Shown here piece by piece: positions 1 to 9,159 of a stretch of 64,000 nt of DNA. The stretch comes from Streptomyces sp. NRRL F-525 (GTDB taxonomy: Bacteria > Actinomycetota > Actinomycetes > Streptomycetales > Streptomycetaceae): assembly GCF_000716605.1 (NCBI RefSeq), contig NZ_JNXE01000004.1, positions 62,001-126,000 of the forward strand. Direction: 5' to 3'. The first letter of the stretch is position 1; every line of letters begins with the position of its first letter. The notes below the pieces were generated by a model. The model was not told the origin of the DNA and did no database searches. It saw only the letters and a list, made by a program, of their open reading frames with translations. The translations under genes and the position numbers were made by a program.

Positions 1-1
1 C

Positions 2-52
2 TGCCTGTTCTCCGGCCGCCAGGCGGGCCGCGCGGCGGCTGCCGCGATCTGA
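2..52 (+). CDS. C-terminal end of a probable FAD-dependent oxidoreductase (partial)
   Basis: The frame open from base 2 ends at a TGA at 50-52 and encodes the last 16 residues of a protein that starts left of the window. The tail reads CLFSGRQAGRAAAAAI, which resembles the extreme C-terminus of fumarate-reductase/ketosteroid-dehydrogenase flavoproteins, where a G-R-x-A-G-R-A-A segment closes the FAD site. A strong hairpin follows, which supports a gene end here. The family call rests on very few residues and is tentative. Confidence 0.4.
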   Translation, partial: CLFSGRQAGRAAAAAI

Positions 53-75
53 GTGGCCCGGCCGCTCGCCGTCCC

Positions 76-112
76 CTCGGCAACTCGGTCGACCTCGGAC
101 CGAGTTGCCGAG
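76..112. terminator. Bidirectional hairpin terminator
   Basis: Perfect 14-bp inverted repeat (CTCGGCAACTCGGT paired with ACCGAGTTGCCGAG) around a 9-nt loop. It lies between the end of the left-edge gene (52) and the end of the convergent gene at 123. There is no long U-tract, as is common in Streptomyces. Confidence 0.75.
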
Positions 113-122
113 AGGCGCGGGA

Positions 123-779
123 CTATCCCAGAACGAGCGGCAACTTGGCTTCCAGCGGGCCCAGTTGAGCCTTCTCCTCGTCGGTCGGCGCGCGCCGACC
201 GGTGCCGACGAGCAGCGCGGCCGTATCGGAGAACGACGACGGGAACGCGGACCCGGCGATCCTCTCCAACAACTTCCGTGCCCCGACGAGCACTTCAGCC
301 GAGGGCCCGGCCGCGTCCGGGAGGTGCGCGACCAGGTCGAGGTGGTGCAGGGTCCACTCCAGGACGTACGCGGAGAGGTAGTCGCCCGCGGTGAGAACCT
401 CGTCCTGCGTGCTCACCCACAGGCCGGGGTCTGCGAGCCTGGCCGCGCGGCCCGCTGCCGAACCGACGTCGTCCAGATGGAACTTGAGCAGCCAGGGCTC
501 CTCGTACGCGGCGGCCAGCCGCACGATCAGCGCGTCGAGCGGGTCGTCGCCGGTGGGCGGGGTCTGGGTGACGGTCCAGTAGGTCACCGCGTCGCGCGTC
601 GGTGGTGTGTCGGCGGGGGTCACGAGGGTGATCAGGACGTCCTGGGCGTCGATGACCAGATGGCAGACCAGGTCCCGCACCAGCCACCCGGCACAGCCCG
701 ACGGCAGCGCGAAATCCTCGTCCGAGAGGTCGGCCACCGCCGTGAGCAGGGCCGTCCAAGAGCGTGAGAAGAGATCCAC
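123..779 (-). CDS. Maleylpyruvate isomerase N-terminal (DinB-like) domain protein
   Basis: A 218-residue cytosolic protein with the mycothiol-dependent maleylpyruvate isomerase N-terminal fold, a DinB-like four-helix bundle. The helix GCAGWLVRDLVCHLV near residues 28-42 carries the D-x-x-x-H metal-binding pattern, and a second His cluster lies in LEWTLHHLDLVAHL. Many actinobacterial members are uncharacterised thiol-dependent metalloenzymes, so the exact substrate cannot be told. The start is GTG at 779; no good ribosome binding site is visible. It stands alone and converges with the left-edge gene. It could be a divergent DinB/TIGR03083 family protein rather than a true maleylpyruvate isomerase. 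Confidence 0.8.
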   Translation of the reverse strand: MDLFSRSWTALLTAVADLSDEDFALPSGCAGWLVRDLVCHLVIDAQDVLITLVTPADTPPTRDAVTYWTVTQTPPTGDDPLDALIVRLAAAYEEPWLLKFHLDDVGSAAGRAARLADPGLWVSTQDEVLTAGDYLSAYVLEWTLHHLDLVAHLPDAAGPSAEVLVGARKLLERIAGSAFPSSFSDTAALLVGTGRRAPTDEEKAQLGPLEAKLPLVLG

Positions 780-841
780 GTCGGCAAGCTAGTGCGACGC
801 CAACGCGGGCCGCAAGCAACGGTGTTCTCGCGTTGACCGTG

Positions 842-1567
842 TCACGGGATCCGGCGGTGGAGGTCCGCCAGCAGGTTCCGCATGGCCATGCGGAACAGTT
901 CGGCCTGGTGCTCACCGAGGAAGGAAGTGTGCCCGAACACCTCCAGGGCGACGAGGCCGTGCAGGTGTCCCCACGCGTTCATGAGGAGGGCGGTCGCGGG
1001 GGCGGGCAGATGTCCGTGGCCGTAGTGCGGCAGCTGTTCCAGGTAGGCGCGGAGTGCGGGGGAGAGCACGGGTAGGTCGACCGCGGCGAGTTGTTCCGCG
1101 CTGAATCCGTCGAACAGCTCGCGCTCGAAGATCTCGCTCATCCGGCGCGTCGCCTGGGTGGTCGGGCCGTCGGCGGGTGCCGCGTAGCCCCGGAGCGGTG
1201 TTCCGTAGAGCAGTTGGAAGCTCTCGGGATGGGCGATGGCCCAGCGGCGGTAGCCCTCGGCCGCGATCACCAGGCGGGGCAGATCGGGATCGTCCGACGG
1301 GGCGTCCACGGCCGCATGCACGGCGTCGGCCAGGTCCTCGTACCCCTTGGTGACGAGCGCCGTGACGAGGGCGTCCCGGCTCGGGAAGTAGTGGTAGAGC
1401 GCCTGCACGGTCATGCCGAGACTGCGGGCGACCGCGCGCAACGACAGGGCGGCGGGCCCGTGTTCGGCGAGGTGGCGCTCGGCCGCGTCCACGATCTCCT
1501 GGGTGGCGGCGGCCCGGCGCCGTTCGCGCAGCGAGGGCGGTGCGGTGGTGCGTTCGTCGACGGCCAT
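842..1567 (-). CDS. TetR-family repressor with WHG-type C-terminal domain, divergent from MMPL exporter
   Basis: A 241-residue one-component regulator. The N-terminal TetR HTH (about residues 15-65) contains LSLRAVARSLGMTVQALYHYFPSR; the rest fits the TetR_C_13/WHG ligand domain. I take ATG 1567 (MAVDERTT) as start; an in-frame TTG at 1588 would add seven residues. It is transcribed away from the MMPL transporter at 1767, and the 200-bp gap holds a dyad at 1616-1637, so it most likely represses both itself and the exporter. The ligand is unknown. Confidence 0.9.
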   Translation of the reverse strand: MAVDERTTAPPSLRERRRAAATQEIVDAAERHLAEHGPAALSLRAVARSLGMTVQALYHYFPSRDALVTALVTKGYEDLADAVHAAVDAPSDDPDLPRLVIAAEGYRRWAIAHPESFQLLYGTPLRGYAAPADGPTTQATRRMSEIFERELFDGFSAEQLAAVDLPVLSPALRAYLEQLPHYGHGHLPAPATALLMNAWGHLHGLVALEVFGHTSFLGEHQAELFRMAMRNLLADLHRRIP

Positions 1568-1615
1568 GCGGCGACCGTACGACGCCAACTCCTATCCTGC
1601 GCCCCGACGTTGCAA

Positions 1616-1637
1616 AGTGTGAGGAAAATCTAACACT
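1616..1637. promoter_or_regulatory. Putative TetR operator between regulator and MMPL exporter
   Basis: Half-sites AGTGTGAG and CTAACACT form an inverted repeat with 7 of 8 matching positions, separated by GAAAAT. It is in the AT-richer divergent gap, a normal place for a TetR operator. Assignment to the adjacent TetR is inference. Confidence 0.55.
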
Positions 1638-1766
1638 GCCAAATCTTCTTGCTCCTCACTAACGTCGTGCACGGCGACGAAGAGTGCCCCGTTGTTCAAC
1701 TCCGGCTGTTTCGCGCCTCTTTCACCGTATGGGCATCAAACGTATGGATATCTAAGGAGAACAGGC

Positions 1767-3998
1767 GTGTTTGAACGCATAGCCGAACTGGCCATCCGTC
1801 GCTCCCGGTTGGTACTGGTCGTCGCCGTCCTGGCGGTGGCCCTCATGGGTGTCCTGGGCGCCAGCGCCTTCGCCAAACTGCAGGGCGGCGGCTACGACGA
1901 CCCGGCCTCCCAGTCCTCCCGGGCCGCGCAGGCCATCGACCGGAAATTCGGCGGGGAGACGAATCTGGTCCTGCTGGTCGGTGCCTCCGAGGGGCGTGTC
2001 GACGCTCCGGCCGCCGAGCGGAGCGGAAGAGCCCTGGTGGCCGAACTCAAGAAGGACCAGCACCTTGAGAACGTCATCTCGTACTGGGACACGGGCAGTT
2101 CGGACCTCCGCTCCAAGGACGGTCGCGACGCCATGGTGCTCGCCCATGTGAAGGGCGACGACACCGAGCGGGACGAGAACGCGAAGAGCGTCATCGACGC
2201 CTACACCGGGACCTACGAGAAGACGCTCACCGTCCGGGCGGGCGGCGGCGCGGCCGTGACCAGCGAGATGGGCACGCAGTCGGGCGAGGACCTCGTCCTG
2301 GCCGAGTCCATCGCCGTGCCGCTCACCCTGCTCCTGCTCGTGCTCGTCTTCGGCAGCCTGGTCGCGGCCCTGCTGCCGCTGGCCATCGGCACCATCGCCA
2401 TCGCGGGCACGTTCGCGGAGCTGTACGTCCTCGGCAGTGTCACCGACGTCTCCGTCTTCGCGATCAACCTGACCACCGCGCTGGGCCTCGGCCTCGGCAT
2501 CGACTACGCCCTCCTGATGGTGAGCCGGTTCCGGGAGCAACTCGCTTCAGGGGCAAGCGTGGAGGACGCCGTCCGGCGCACCGTGAGTACGGCGGGCCGT
2601 ACGGTCGCGTTCTCCGCCGCGACCGTCGCGGCCGCGCTCGCGGCGCTCCTGGTGTTCCCGCAGTACTTCCTGCGCTCGTTCGGCTACGCCGGTGTCGGAG
2701 TCGTCGTCATCGCGGCCGTCAGCACCCTGTTCGTCATGCCGGCGCTGTTCGTCGTCCTGGGCCACCGGGTCAACGGCGGGCGGCTGCCCTGGGCGAACCG
2801 CACGCGTTCCGCCACCCGCGCACCCCTGTGGGGACGGCTCGCCGCCACCGTCATGAAGCGGCCCGCGCTCACCGCGCTGCCCGTCCTCGCCGTCCTGCTG
2901 GTCGCGGCGAGCCCGCTCCTCGGCATCACCTTCGGCACCCCGGACGAACGTGTCCTGCCCGAGGACGCCACGAGCCGCCAGGTCTCCTCCGTCCTGCGCG
3001 AGAAGTTCGACGGCAACGACGACTCCGCCCTCCACATCGTCATCGACAAGCCCCTGAGCAAGGCCCCGCTGGAGTCGTACGCGACCGAACTCTCCGGCCT
3101 CAAGGGCGTCGTCCGCGTCGAGACCAGCACGGGAACCTACGCCGACGGACAGCCCGCGGCGACCGCCCCCGGCAACACCGCCCTCGGCCGCCCCGACGCC
3201 CAGCAGCTCAATGTCGTGAGCACCCTGACCCCGAAGTCCGACGAGGCCCAGAGCCTGGTCAAGGACGTGCGGGCAGTCACCGCTCCCGCCGGAACACACC
3301 CTCTGGTAGGCGGAGTTGACGCCGTACTGGTCGACTCCAAGCACTCCGTGGGCAGCCGGCTCCCGCTCGCCGTGGCCCTGGTCGCCCTCACCACCTTCCT
3401 CCTGCTCTTCCTCTTCACCGGAAGCGTCGTCCAGCCGCTGCGCGCGCTGTTCCTGAACATGGTCAGCCTGGGTGCGACCCTCGGCGTCATGACCTGGATC
3501 TTCCAGGGCGGCCACCTCTCCTCCGTGCTCGGCTTCACGGCACAGCCCATGGACGTCTCCATGACCGTGCTGATGTTCTGCATCGCCTTCGGCCTCTCGA
3601 TGGACTACGAGGTCTTCGTCACCAGCCGGATCAAGGAACTCCACGACCTGGGCGAGGACAACGAGTCCGCCGTGACCAACGGCCTCGGCCACACGGGACG
3701 CATCGTCACCGCGGCCGCCTGCCTGCTCGCGGTGAGCTTCTTCGCCTTCGGGACGGCCAAGCTCAGCTTCATGCAACTCTTCGGCCTGGGCAGCGGGTTG
3801 GCCATCCTCATCGACGCCGTCGCCGTACGCGGCATCCTCGTCCCCGCCGCGATGCGCGTGCTCGGCCGCTCGGCCTGGTACGCGCCCGGCTTCCTGCGCA
3901 GGTTCCACGACCGGTTCGGTCTGAGCGAGGGCGGTCCCGCGCCCGCGCCGCAGCTCGTCACCGAGCCGTCGTACGGGAAGGACTCGACGCAGGTCTGA
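1767..3998 (+). CDS. MMPL-family (RND-like) transporter
   Basis: A 743-residue inner-membrane permease of the MMPL/RND superfamily, which exports lipids, siderophores or drugs using the proton gradient. One TM helix near the N-terminus precedes an extracytoplasmic loop. The first multi-helix SSD-like block follows around residues 185-370 (LGLGIDYALLMVSRFREQL), then a second loop and a second block after about residue 530 with FGLSMDYEVFVTSRIKEL. The paired GLxxDY motifs are the proton-relay signatures. Start is GTG 1767, preceded by AAGGAGA at 1754-1760. The substrate is unknown; the divergent TetR suggests an inducible exporter. Confidence 0.92.
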   Translation: MFERIAELAIRRSRLVLVVAVLAVALMGVLGASAFAKLQGGGYDDPASQSSRAAQAIDRKFGGETNLVLLVGASEGRVDAPAAERSGRALVAELKKDQHLENVISYWDTGSSDLRSKDGRDAMVLAHVKGDDTERDENAKSVIDAYTGTYEKTLTVRAGGGAAVTSEMGTQSGEDLVLAESIAVPLTLLLLVLVFGSLVAALLPLAIGTIAIAGTFAELYVLGSVTDVSVFAINLTTALGLGLGIDYALLMVSRFREQLASGASVEDAVRRTVSTAGRTVAFSAATVAAALAALLVFPQYFLRSFGYAGVGVVVIAAVSTLFVMPALFVVLGHRVNGGRLPWANRTRSATRAPLWGRLAATVMKRPALTALPVLAVLLVAASPLLGITFGTPDERVLPEDATSRQVSSVLREKFDGNDDSALHIVIDKPLSKAPLESYATELSGLKGVVRVETSTGTYADGQPAATAPGNTALGRPDAQQLNVVSTLTPKSDEAQSLVKDVRAVTAPAGTHPLVGGVDAVLVDSKHSVGSRLPLAVALVALTTFLLLFLFTGSVVQPLRALFLNMVSLGATLGVMTWIFQGGHLSSVLGFTAQPMDVSMTVLMFCIAFGLSMDYEVFVTSRIKELHDLGEDNESAVTNGLGHTGRIVTAAACLLAVSFFAFGTAKLSFMQLFGLGSGLAILIDAVAVRGILVPAAMRVLGRSAWYAPGFLRRFHDRFGLSEGGPAPAPQLVTEPSYGKDSTQV

Positions 3999-4020
3999 TC
4001 AGGCGAGGCCACCGGTAGCC

Positions 4021-4067
4021 AGCTCGATGCATTAGCTCTAATATGATTAGAGCTAATGCATCGAGCT
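4021..4067. promoter_or_regulatory. Perfect 22-bp inverted repeat: MarR operator
   Basis: Two 22-bp arms match exactly as reverse complements around the 3-nt centre ATG (4043-4045). Each inner arm contains ATTAG..CTAAT, itself a near-palindrome like MarR boxes. The sequence is strikingly AT-rich for this genome. It ends 16 bp before the chosen GTG start of the MarR gene at 4083 and covers an alternative ATG at 4056, so binding would block transcription initiation directly. Confidence 0.8.
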
Positions 4068-4082
4068 GGAAGGGCCTGGCCC

Positions 4083-4535
4083 GTGGACCTGCGGCAGATA
4101 TTCGACGACCTGGTGCGCTTCGAGACCGACCTGTGGAACGGGATCGACGCCCGGCTCCGCCAGGAGTGCGAGGTGACCCTGGGCGGTCTGAACGTGCTGC
4201 TCGTCGTCGAGCGCGAGGGTTCCTGCCGGGTGAACGACATAGCCGCCGCCCTCTCGATCACGGTCGGCGGCGCGAGCCAGGCCGTCGACCGGCTGGAGAA
4301 ACTCGGCCACTGCATCCGCCGCCCCCACCCCGCCGACCGCCGCTCCTCGATCGTCGAACTGACGGCGGCCGGGCGGGAGTTGGTGGCGCGGGCCGGTCCG
4401 GTGTTCGACCGTGAACTCGCGACACGGCTGGGAGCCCCACTCCCCGACACGGCGCTCGGTCACCTGGCCAATGCGCTCGCCGTACTCCGTGCATCCGCTG
4501 CACCCAGCCCAACACCCCTGACGAAGGAGACCTGA
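4083..4535 (+). CDS. MarR-family transcriptional regulator
   Basis: A 150-residue winged-helix regulator. Core LGGLNVLLVVEREGSCRVNDIAAALSITVGGASQAVDRLEKLG is the DNA-reading HTH, followed by the wing ADRRSSIVELTAAGREL. I choose GTG 4083, which has GGAAGGG at 4068-4074 with 8-nt spacing; ATG 4056 lies inside the palindrome and would add nine residues. The stop overlaps the next start by one base (TGATG), so it is translationally coupled to the oxidoreductase it probably controls. The inducer is unknown; MarR proteins often sense phenolics, quinones or oxidants. Confidence 0.9.
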   Translation: MDLRQIFDDLVRFETDLWNGIDARLRQECEVTLGGLNVLLVVEREGSCRVNDIAAALSITVGGASQAVDRLEKLGHCIRRPHPADRRSSIVELTAAGRELVARAGPVFDRELATRLGAPLPDTALGHLANALAVLRASAAPSPTPLTKET

Positions 4536-5467
4536 TGAGCACCACCCAAGCGCGAGCAGTGCGCTTCGACTCGTACGGCGACCGTGACGTCCTCCACGTC
4601 ACCGAGGTGCCGATGCCCCGACCCGCCGCAGGGGAAGTCCTCGTAGAGGTCCGGGCGGCGGGCATCAACCCCGGTGAGGCGGCCATCCGTTCGGGCGCGA
4701 TGCACGAGCTGTTCCCCGCGACCTTCCCGTCCGGCCAGGGCAGCGACCTCGCCGGTGTCGTCACCGAACTCGGCACGGGCGTAACCGACTTCGGCGTCGG
4801 CGACGAAGTTCTCGGCTTCTCCTGGCAGCGCTCCAGCCAGGCCACTCACGTCGTCGTACCGGTGTCGCAGCTCATCCTCAAGCCGGAGGCCCTGAGTTGG
4901 GAGGTGGCCGGATCCCTCTACGTCGTCGGCTGCACCGCGTGGGCCGCCGTCGAGGCGGTGGCCCCCAAGCCCGGCGAGACCGTCGCCGTCTCGGCCGCGG
5001 CCGGCGGTGTGGGTACCGTCGTCGTCCAACTCCTCGCCGTACGCGGCGCGCACGTCCTCGGCATCGCCTCGCCCGCCAACGCCGAGTGGCTCACCGCCCA
5101 CGGCGCGACCCCGGTCCCGTACGGCGACCGGCTCGCCGACGCGCTCACCGCGGCGGCGCCCGATGGGATCGACGCGTTCATCGACCTCTTCGCCCCCGAG
5201 TACGTCCAACTCGCCGTGAAACTGGGCATTCCCAGGGACCGGATCGAGACGATCATCTCCTTCCAGAAGGCCCAGGAACTCGGCACCAAGAGCGCGGGCA
5301 GCGCCGACGCCTCCACCCGCGAGGTCCTCACCGAGGTGGCCGACCTCGTCGCCTCCGGCCGTATCGAGATCCCGATCGCCGCGACCTACCCGCTCGACGC
5401 CGTCCGCGACGCGTTCGCCGAACTCGAGAAGCGTCACACGCGCGGAAAGATCGTGCTCATTCCCTGA
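4535..5467 (+). CDS. NADP-dependent zinc-free medium-chain oxidoreductase (quinone reductase type)
   Basis: A 310-residue MDR-superfamily enzyme. The N-terminal GroES-like domain contains GEVLVEVRAAGINPGEAAIR and lacks the zinc-ligand cysteines. The Rossmann part begins at AAAGGVGTVVVQLLA near residue 150 and continues to ANAEWLTAHGATPVPYG. This pattern fits quinone reductase/alkenal reductase-like enzymes that use NADPH to reduce electrophilic carbonyls. It is co-transcribed with the MarR gene (1-bp overlap), which suggests a detoxification response to an electrophile sensed by MarR. The true substrate is not visible. Confidence 0.88.
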   Translation: MSTTQARAVRFDSYGDRDVLHVTEVPMPRPAAGEVLVEVRAAGINPGEAAIRSGAMHELFPATFPSGQGSDLAGVVTELGTGVTDFGVGDEVLGFSWQRSSQATHVVVPVSQLILKPEALSWEVAGSLYVVGCTAWAAVEAVAPKPGETVAVSAAAGGVGTVVVQLLAVRGAHVLGIASPANAEWLTAHGATPVPYGDRLADALTAAAPDGIDAFIDLFAPEYVQLAVKLGIPRDRIETIISFQKAQELGTKSAGSADASTREVLTEVADLVASGRIEIPIAATYPLDAVRDAFAELEKRHTRGKIVLIP

Positions 5468-5479
5468 AGCGACCTGACG

Positions 5480-6442
5480 TCACTTGGTGCCGCGCAGCGC
5501 CGACGTAGTCTTCCCGGTGCGTTCGCGGAGGAGCACCCGCAGCGTGTTGGGATGCTCGTAGCCGACCTTCCTGGAGATGGTCTCCAGGGAGAGGCCGGTG
5601 GTGCGCAGGAGATGTGACGCGTGCTCGATCCGCAGATCCTGGACGAAACGGATGGGAGACGTCCCGACCGTGCGCCGCACGGCACGCTGCAGGGTCCGTT
5701 CGCTGACTCCGATGGCCTTGGCCGCCTCGGGGATGCTGATGGGCTCGGTCAGATGCTCGCGGGTCCAGACCTCGAAGGCCGCGACGGTGGGATCGCTCTG
5801 GGCCAGCGTGCTGGGAATCGTGTACGCCGCCTGCGAGGGGCGTTCGTCGACCACGAGGTAGCGGGCGACCAGGTCGGCGAGCGCGGGGCTGCCGGCCCGG
5901 ACGATCGCCAGCGCGAGATCGACATGGCCGAAGGCCGCGCCGGCGGTGGTGATGCCCTCGCAGCCGATCACCATCCGGCTGTGGTCGAGCCGGACCTTGG
6001 GATACCGGTTCCGGAACGCGGGCGACAGCCACCAGGTCGTCGTGGCGCGCAGCCCGTCCAGCACGCCCGCCTCGGCCAGCAGGAAGGTACCCGCGCACGC
6101 CGAGGCAATGGGCGTACCGCGCACGCGAGTTCGGGCGATCAGGTCGCGGACGGGCAGGGACACGTCGCCGCCGACGTGGTCGAGCAGCGCCGAAGGATCG
6201 CTCTCGCCGAGTGCCGGTACGACCAGGAGGTCGGCGGTGTCGGCGACGTCGAGCGGCTCGGGCGCCACGAGGAGTCCGGCGCCTGTCCGTACCTGCGGAG
6301 TCGGACCGACCAGGGTCACGTTCCAGGTCGGCGAGGACTCGTGGATCTGCCCGCCCAGCGCGTTGGCGTTGCTCAGTACATCGAGGATGGCCGAGAGCCC
6401 CGAGTCGAACACTCCGTCGTAGACGACGACCGCTACCCGCAT
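5480..6442 (-). CDS. GlxA-type AraC regulator (DJ-1/PfpI plus AraC HTH)
   Basis: A 320-residue regulator. Residues 1-170 form a class-I glutamine-amidotransferase/DJ-1-like domain, with nucleophile-elbow-like SACAGTFLLAEAGVLDGLRATTTWW. Residues about 215-315 are the AraC double HTH (SIPEAAKAIGVSERTLQRAVRRTVG, then LSLETISRKVGYEHPNTLRVLLRERTG). Start is ATG 6442; the longer upstream frame runs through the divergent gene's promoter and is unlikely to be translated. It probably regulates the divergent 98-residue protein at 6555. GlxA-family members usually activate catabolic or stress genes. Confidence 0.9.
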   Translation of the reverse strand: MRVAVVVYDGVFDSGLSAILDVLSNANALGGQIHESSPTWNVTLVGPTPQVRTGAGLLVAPEPLDVADTADLLVVPALGESDPSALLDHVGGDVSLPVRDLIARTRVRGTPIASACAGTFLLAEAGVLDGLRATTTWWLSPAFRNRYPKVRLDHSRMVIGCEGITTAGAAFGHVDLALAIVRAGSPALADLVARYLVVDERPSQAAYTIPSTLAQSDPTVAAFEVWTREHLTEPISIPEAAKAIGVSERTLQRAVRRTVGTSPIRFVQDLRIEHASHLLRTTGLSLETISRKVGYEHPNTLRVLLRERTGKTTSALRGTK

Positions 6443-6554
6443 GGCGGAAACACTATCAACCGTGTCGTTTCTGCCACTGCTGTGATCACCGGCCGCCGCC
6501 ATACGTTCGTTGTGCGCCGGAAGCCCGGCGGTTCGAACGCGAGGAGTGGTCACA

Positions 6555-6851
6555 GTGAAGGTCGGTCTGTTGGTACGCATCGAGGCCAAGCCGGAATACG
6601 CCGACGAGGTGGAGGCCATGCTGCGCGGCGCCCAGGAGCTGGCCGAGCAGGAGGAGGGCACGATGGCGTGGTTCGCGTTCCGCGAGAGCGCCACCACCTT
6701 CGGGGTGTTCGACACCTTCGAGGACGAACAGGGACGCCAGGCCCACCTGACGGGCCGGATCGCCGCCGCCCTTGGGGAGGCGGCGCAGACGAAGCTCAAC
6801 GCGCCGCCGGTGATCGCCCCGGTCGACCTGCTGGGGGTCAAGGTCTCCTGA
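6555..6851 (+). CDS. Antibiotic biosynthesis monooxygenase (ABM) domain protein
   Basis: A 98-residue dimeric alpha-beta barrel protein of the ABM/Dabb-like superfamily. MKVGLLVRIEAKPEYADEVE opens the fold, and EEGTMAWFAFRESATTFGVFDTFEDE is the typical second strand pair with the aromatic cluster. Homologues include cofactor-free quinol monooxygenases such as YgiN, but many are small stress proteins of unknown chemistry. Start GTG 6555 has GAGGAG at 6541-6546. It is divergent from the GlxA-type regulator at 6442 and probably under its control. Confidence 0.82.
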   Translation: MKVGLLVRIEAKPEYADEVEAMLRGAQELAEQEEGTMAWFAFRESATTFGVFDTFEDEQGRQAHLTGRIAAALGEAAQTKLNAPPVIAPVDLLGVKVS

Positions 6852-6860
6852 TCAGAGGTG

Positions 6861-8235
<1,375 letters not shown>

Positions 8236-8244
8236 TATGGGTGC

Positions 8245-9111
8245 ATGAGGAAGCACAACGCCGACGAGACCTGCGGCATCGCCCGGGCCGCCGTGGTTCT
8301 GGGGGACTGGTGGAACGTTCTGATCCTGCGGGAGATCGCCCGCGGCCATGTCCGCTTCGACGCGCTGGCCGCCGAGATCGGCCTGTCCCGCAACGTCCTC
8401 ACCGAGCGCCTGGGCCGGCTCGTCGCGGGCGGAGTGCTGCACCGGAGCCTCTATCAGCGGCGCCCGGTGCGTTACGAGTACGTGCTCACCGACGCCGGAG
8501 TCGCACTGCTCCCGCTGCTCGTCGCCATGCAGGACTGGGGCGACCGATGGGTGCTGGGCGACGGAAGCCTCACCGCCACGGCAGATGCCGACGGCGCCGA
8601 GCACGCCCGCGTGCACGCCCTGGCCGGCGCCCGCGTTCCCGAAGACCTCCAACTCCCGGGCACGCAGGGCGCCGACCTGCCCGTGGTCTCGCCGGACGCC
8701 GCCGCTACCGTGCTGTTCACCTACCCCGGCACGGGGGTCGACTGGGACGAGGAGATCCCCGGAGTGGCCGGCTGCACCCTGGAGAACCGCCTCTTCCGCG
8801 ACGCCTGGCCCGACTTCCGCCGGGCAGGCGTGGACGTACGCGGCATCAGCACCCAACTCCCGTACGAGCAGGCGAAGTTCGCCCGTGCCGAGGAGATCCC
8901 GTACCCGCTCCTCTCCGACGCCCACCACCAACTGGGCGCGGCCCTGCGGCTACCGACCTTCCGGGGCGCCGGCCGCCTTCGCCACAAACGCCTGATCCTG
9001 ATCGTCGACGCCGAACGGACCGTACGGCACACGCTGTTCCCGGTCGACGACATTCCGCACGCCGTCACGCGGAGCCTGCGGCTGGCTGAGGACTGCGTAC
9101 GTGCGGCTTGA
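8245..9111 (+). CDS. HxlR winged-helix regulator fused to a peroxiredoxin-like domain
   Basis: A 288-residue two-domain protein. Residues 1-105 are a HxlR/DUF24 winged helix with the redox-type N-terminal cysteine Cys10 (NADETCGIARAAVVLGDWWN). Residues about 125-285 are a thioredoxin-fold AhpC/BCP-like module: TVLFTYPGTG, then PGVAGCTLENRLFRD with peroxidatic-type Cys177, then RLRHKRLILIVDAERTV. A third Cys is at 284. Ordinary HxlR proteins are about 110-150 residues, so the fusion is real extra sequence in one frame. A peroxide-reactive module joined to a DNA-binding domain suggests a direct oxidant sensor. There is no obvious Shine-Dalgarno before ATG 8245, so the mRNA may be leaderless. 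Confidence 0.85.
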   Translation: MRKHNADETCGIARAAVVLGDWWNVLILREIARGHVRFDALAAEIGLSRNVLTERLGRLVAGGVLHRSLYQRRPVRYEYVLTDAGVALLPLLVAMQDWGDRWVLGDGSLTATADADGAEHARVHALAGARVPEDLQLPGTQGADLPVVSPDAAATVLFTYPGTGVDWDEEIPGVAGCTLENRLFRDAWPDFRRAGVDVRGISTQLPYEQAKFARAEEIPYPLLSDAHHQLGAALRLPTFRGAGRLRHKRLILIVDAERTVRHTLFPVDDIPHAVTRSLRLAEDCVRAA

Positions 9112-9159
9112 GGCGGGTTGCCTGTCGGGGGCCGTCGCGGGATGGGTCGCTCGGGCGCG

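Noticed and set aside
2547..3908. 453-codon minus-strand frame within the MMPL gene
   Set aside because: Low-complexity antisense; the plus strand encodes a clear transporter.
6443..6841. N-terminal extension of the GlxA-type regulator up to 6841
   Set aside because: It would run antisense through the ABM gene and its ribosome binding site; the DJ-1 domain begins at ATG 6442.
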